Source: Burkholderiales bacterium
GTDB taxonomy: Bacteria; Pseudomonadota; Gammaproteobacteria; Burkholderiales; Casimicrobiaceae
DNA: 7,485 nt
Assembly: GCA_031257235.1 (NCBI GenBank)
Contig: JAIRPA010000144.1
Location: forward strand, 1 to 7,485
Direction: 5' to 3'
Shown: positions 6,567-7,485 of the stretch, piece by piece
Position numbering within the stretch: position 1 is the stretch's first letter
How the letters are laid out: every line of letters starts with the position of its first letter
Notes under the pieces: model-generated
Database searches by the model: none
What the model saw: only the letters and a program-made list of their open reading frames with translations
Told to the model about the DNA's origin: nothing
Program-made: the position numbers and the translations under genes

Positions 6567-6814
6567 CGTGGGTCTCCGATAGTAATAAGATGTGATTTTG
6601 TCCGAAAAGAGTTAAAGCCGGCGGCAAAAAAAATCCCCTGAAAGGGGATTTTGCTAGAAATCGTGAAAATCGACCGGAAAGCGTTCAAGAAAACGTTTTT
6701 AATGAAAACGTCGCGCTGTTTTAAAGTAAAAGGACGGTCAAAAAAATACAATTTCATAGATTCGATGCGCGTAAAAAAAAGCCGGCGTTGTGAAACACTT
6801 GCAAAAAAACTCAT
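6563..6814 (-). CDS. Putative pyrBI-type attenuation leader ORF (83 codons)
   Basis: An 83-codon frame begins about 28 nt after the predicted transcription start and ends in a TGA that overlaps the amidohydrolase ATG (ATGA). It has 16 Phe codons, 19 percent of residues (FF pairs at 3-4, 13-14, 24-25 and 67-68). Its DNA carries T7/T8 runs at 6809-6803, 6780-6773 and 6746-6740. An intrinsic terminator (6652-6626) lies wholly inside the frame, encoding KIPFQGIFF. This matches the architecture of E. coli pyrL: when UTP is low, polymerase pauses at U-tracts, the ribosome catches up and blocks the terminator. The product has no recognisable domain and probably matters only as a translated leader. 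The ribosome binding site is weak (AAAG) and lies in a hairpin. A start at 6757 (MKLYFF) is an alternative. Translation is not proven; the frame could be fortuitous. Confidence 0.6.
   Translation of the reverse strand: MSFFASVSQRRLFFTRIESMKLYFFDRPFTLKQRDVFIKNVFLNAFRSIFTISSKIPFQGIFFAAGFNSFRTKSHLITIGDPR
6626..6652 (-). terminator. Intrinsic terminator/attenuator ahead of the pyr operon
   Basis: Arms 6630-6639 and 6643-6652 form a 10-bp stem with a CCCC/GGGG core and 3-nt loop. On the minus strand it is followed by a run of eight T (6633-6626, partly shared with the stem). It lies 60 nt before the amidohydrolase start and inside the leader ORF, where a translating ribosome would prevent it folding. 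The hairpin is symmetric but the plus-strand T-run is only four. Confidence 0.8.
6693..6711 (-). other. Possible pause hairpin in the pyr leader
   Basis: ACGTTTT and AAAACGT (6711-6705 and 6699-6693 on the minus strand) form a 7-bp stem with a CATTA loop, followed by TTTCTTG. It sits about 40 nt before the attenuator stem. In E. coli pyrBI a hairpin plus U-rich tract upstream of the terminator causes UTP-dependent pausing; the same role is inferred here. Confidence 0.4.
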
Positions 6815-6826
6815 TAACTTTGCAAG
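6798..6826 (-). other. Inverted repeat enclosing the leader ORF start codon
   Basis: CTTGCAAA and TTTGCAAG (6826-6819 and 6805-6798) form a perfect 8-bp stem with a 13-nt loop that contains the ATG at 6814-6812. The weak AAAG ribosome-binding element lies at the stem edge. Folding would limit translation of the leader and so favour termination downstream. Confidence 0.45.
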
Positions 6827-6837
6827 AGTTCGGTCGT

Positions 6838-6878
6838 GCCGGAAAGGAATTATAGCCCTTTTCCCTTGCCGGTGGAAA
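6838..6878 (-). promoter_or_regulatory. Predicted pyr operon promoter with CCGG start region
   Basis: On the minus strand a perfect TATAAT (6854-6849) is preceded, with an 18-nt spacer, by TTTCCA (6878-6873), four of six matches to the -35 consensus. Initiation is expected near 6842, exactly at CCGGC (6842-6838). CCGG at 7-10 nt after the -10 box resembles enteric pyrC, where C or G start selection depends on CTP and GTP levels. CCGGC could pair with GCCGG at 6786-6782. Confidence 0.6.
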
Positions 6879-7094
6879 AGTTTTTTTCAACCGACAAGCC
6901 CTACGCAAACTCCGATGTTTGGACGCGCCGGCGCAGGAGCAAAACCAACTTTGCGAAGAAGGTTCGTGGAGATCAACCCACTTGGATGAGATTTGGAGAT
7001 TGTGCAAAGCTCTTTTCCCCAAACCCTTTTGGATCAAACTGCCCCGCCAAAAAAGCGCGCCGGCGTTTTCGTGGGTTAAAGACTTAAATTCAAT
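6879..7094. other. Non-coding spacer upstream of the pyr promoter
   Basis: Between the hcp terminator and the pyr promoter I find no gene with a ribosome binding site or recognisable product; the short frames in all six readings look random. A 10-bp GC palindrome, GCGCCGGCGC, lies at 6925-6934, about 50 bp upstream of the -35 element. No tRNA, tmRNA, SRP RNA or RNase P signature was seen. Confidence 0.45.
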
Positions 7095-7129
7095 AAAAAA
7101 ACGCATACAGGAAACCTGTATGCGTTTTT
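7095..7129 (-). terminator. Strong intrinsic terminator of hcp
   Basis: Arms 7101-7111 and 7115-7125 pair perfectly over 11 bp with a 3-nt loop, and flanking A and T residues can extend the stem to 15 bp. Seven T residues follow on the minus strand (7101-7095), 26 nt after the hcp stop. It isolates hcp from the pyr operon. The plus strand also has T5, so it could act in both directions, but no plus-strand gene runs into it. Confidence 0.88.
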
Positions 7130-7151
7130 AGGACTAGCCTTTGCGGTTTGA

Positions 7152-7485
7152 TTAAACAGCGTAGGTTTTGTCGTTCTTCGTGAGGCTCCAAGCGCCTTGC
7201 GTATTGCCACCTTGGTTGCCCGCAACTTTTTGCTGCGTGTACTTCCATTGGATAGCCGCATATTTCAATTTGAACGTGTCCGTCGGGATCACACCGTCAG
7301 CCGCTGCCGAGCTGGTGATTTCCGCGATGATGACGTGTTTCATCTTGATTTCGAGGTATTTAACGCGATTGCCTTCGCCGTCAGCACGGAAGAATTCAAC
7401 CGTAACTTCGTCAAACGTGGTGCCGCCGGACAAGTGTTGGTACAAGAGCGGGCTGACTAAGTCAACGTCTTTCTTGAATTCCATC
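7152..7485 (-). CDS. hcp: Hcp family type VI secretion tube protein (5' part outside window)
   Basis: The C-terminal 110 residues of an Hcp protein, which stacks as hexameric rings to form the inner tube of the type VI secretion apparatus and is exported. Family features are FKKDVDLVSPLLYQHLSGG (KxxDxxSPxL near the visible start), VTVEFFRADGEGNRVKYLEIKMKHVII (the beta-strand core) and the late strand KLKYAAIQWKYTQQK followed by a Gly-rich turn and WSLTKN. Hcp proteins usually have about 160-170 residues. The ATG at 7484 corresponds to an internal Met and roughly 50 more residues should lie to the right. A strong terminator follows the gene, so it is the last gene of its transcript. Whether it belongs to a full T6SS locus cannot be seen. 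Family assignment is firm; the subfamily is not. Confidence 0.88.
   Translation of the reverse strand, partial: MEFKKDVDLVSPLLYQHLSGGTTFDEVTVEFFRADGEGNRVKYLEIKMKHVIIAEITSSAAADGVIPTDTFKLKYAAIQWKYTQQKVAGNQGGNTQGAWSLTKNDKTYAV

Noticed and set aside
6773..6786. Independent terminator at GCCGGC plus T8
   Set aside because: The only available partner arm is about 50 nt upstream and 5 bp long, too weak for a standard intrinsic terminator. It is treated as a U-tract and possible pairing site instead.
6651..6989. 112-codon plus-strand ORF opposite the pyr leader
   Set aside because: Its Lys-rich sequence is the complement of the Phe/T-rich leader. It has no ribosome binding site or motif.
6970..6990. 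tRNA T-arm-like segment (GTGG-loop-CCAC)
   Set aside because: The stem is only 4 bp with the wrong loop size, and no acceptor stem, anticodon arm or CCA is nearby.
6738..7106. 122-codon minus-strand ORF upstream of and overlapping the pyr leader
   Set aside because: It starts inside the hcp terminator, has no ribosome binding site, and runs across the predicted promoter in another frame. Its sequence resembles no family I know.

Overview
The window looks like a chromosomal segment of a proteobacterium. The evidence is a homodimeric-type pyruvate dehydrogenase E1 (AceE) that tracks the E. coli protein closely, a type VI secretion Hcp protein, and a moderate, roughly even base composition. Gamma- or betaproteobacteria fit best, but I cannot name a genus. 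No insertion sequence, tRNA, rRNA, CRISPR array or integrase is visible.

Layout, left to right. (1) 1-1159, minus: the N-terminal 386 residues of AceE, running off the left edge. (2) 1160-1495: a gene-free region between divergent genes. (3) 1496-1885, plus: a small DUF4870-type membrane protein. (4) 2058-2804, plus: a MoeB/ThiF-family adenylyltransferase, preceded by inverted repeats and no clear ribosome binding site. (5) 6854 down to 2888, minus: a pyrimidine operon in the order leader ORF, cytosine-deaminase-like amidohydrolase, pyrD, pyrE, pyrF. It converges on the MoeB gene. (6) 7152-7485, minus: the C-terminal part of hcp, ending at a strong terminator.

The pyrimidine operon is the most interesting part. 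DHO dehydrogenase, OPRTase and OMP decarboxylase give the last three steps to UMP. The first structural gene is an amidohydrolase of the CodA type that keeps all five metal ligands but has Gln where the deaminase catalytic Glu should be. Its place ahead of pyrD makes it a candidate for a non-standard dihydroorotase; this is an inference.

Ahead of it lies a roughly 280-nt leader that looks like a pyrBI-type UTP-sensing attenuator. It has a TATAAT promoter, an 83-codon Phe-rich ORF with several T7/T8 runs, a possible pause hairpin, and a strong intrinsic terminator inside the ORF. The ORF's stop codon overlaps the amidohydrolase start (ATGA). The promoter also has CCGG 7-10 nt after the -10 box, resembling the start-site switch known from enteric pyrC. 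If correct, two pyrimidine-sensing devices may sit on one leader. A further hairpin with a short T-run lies between pyrE and pyrF.
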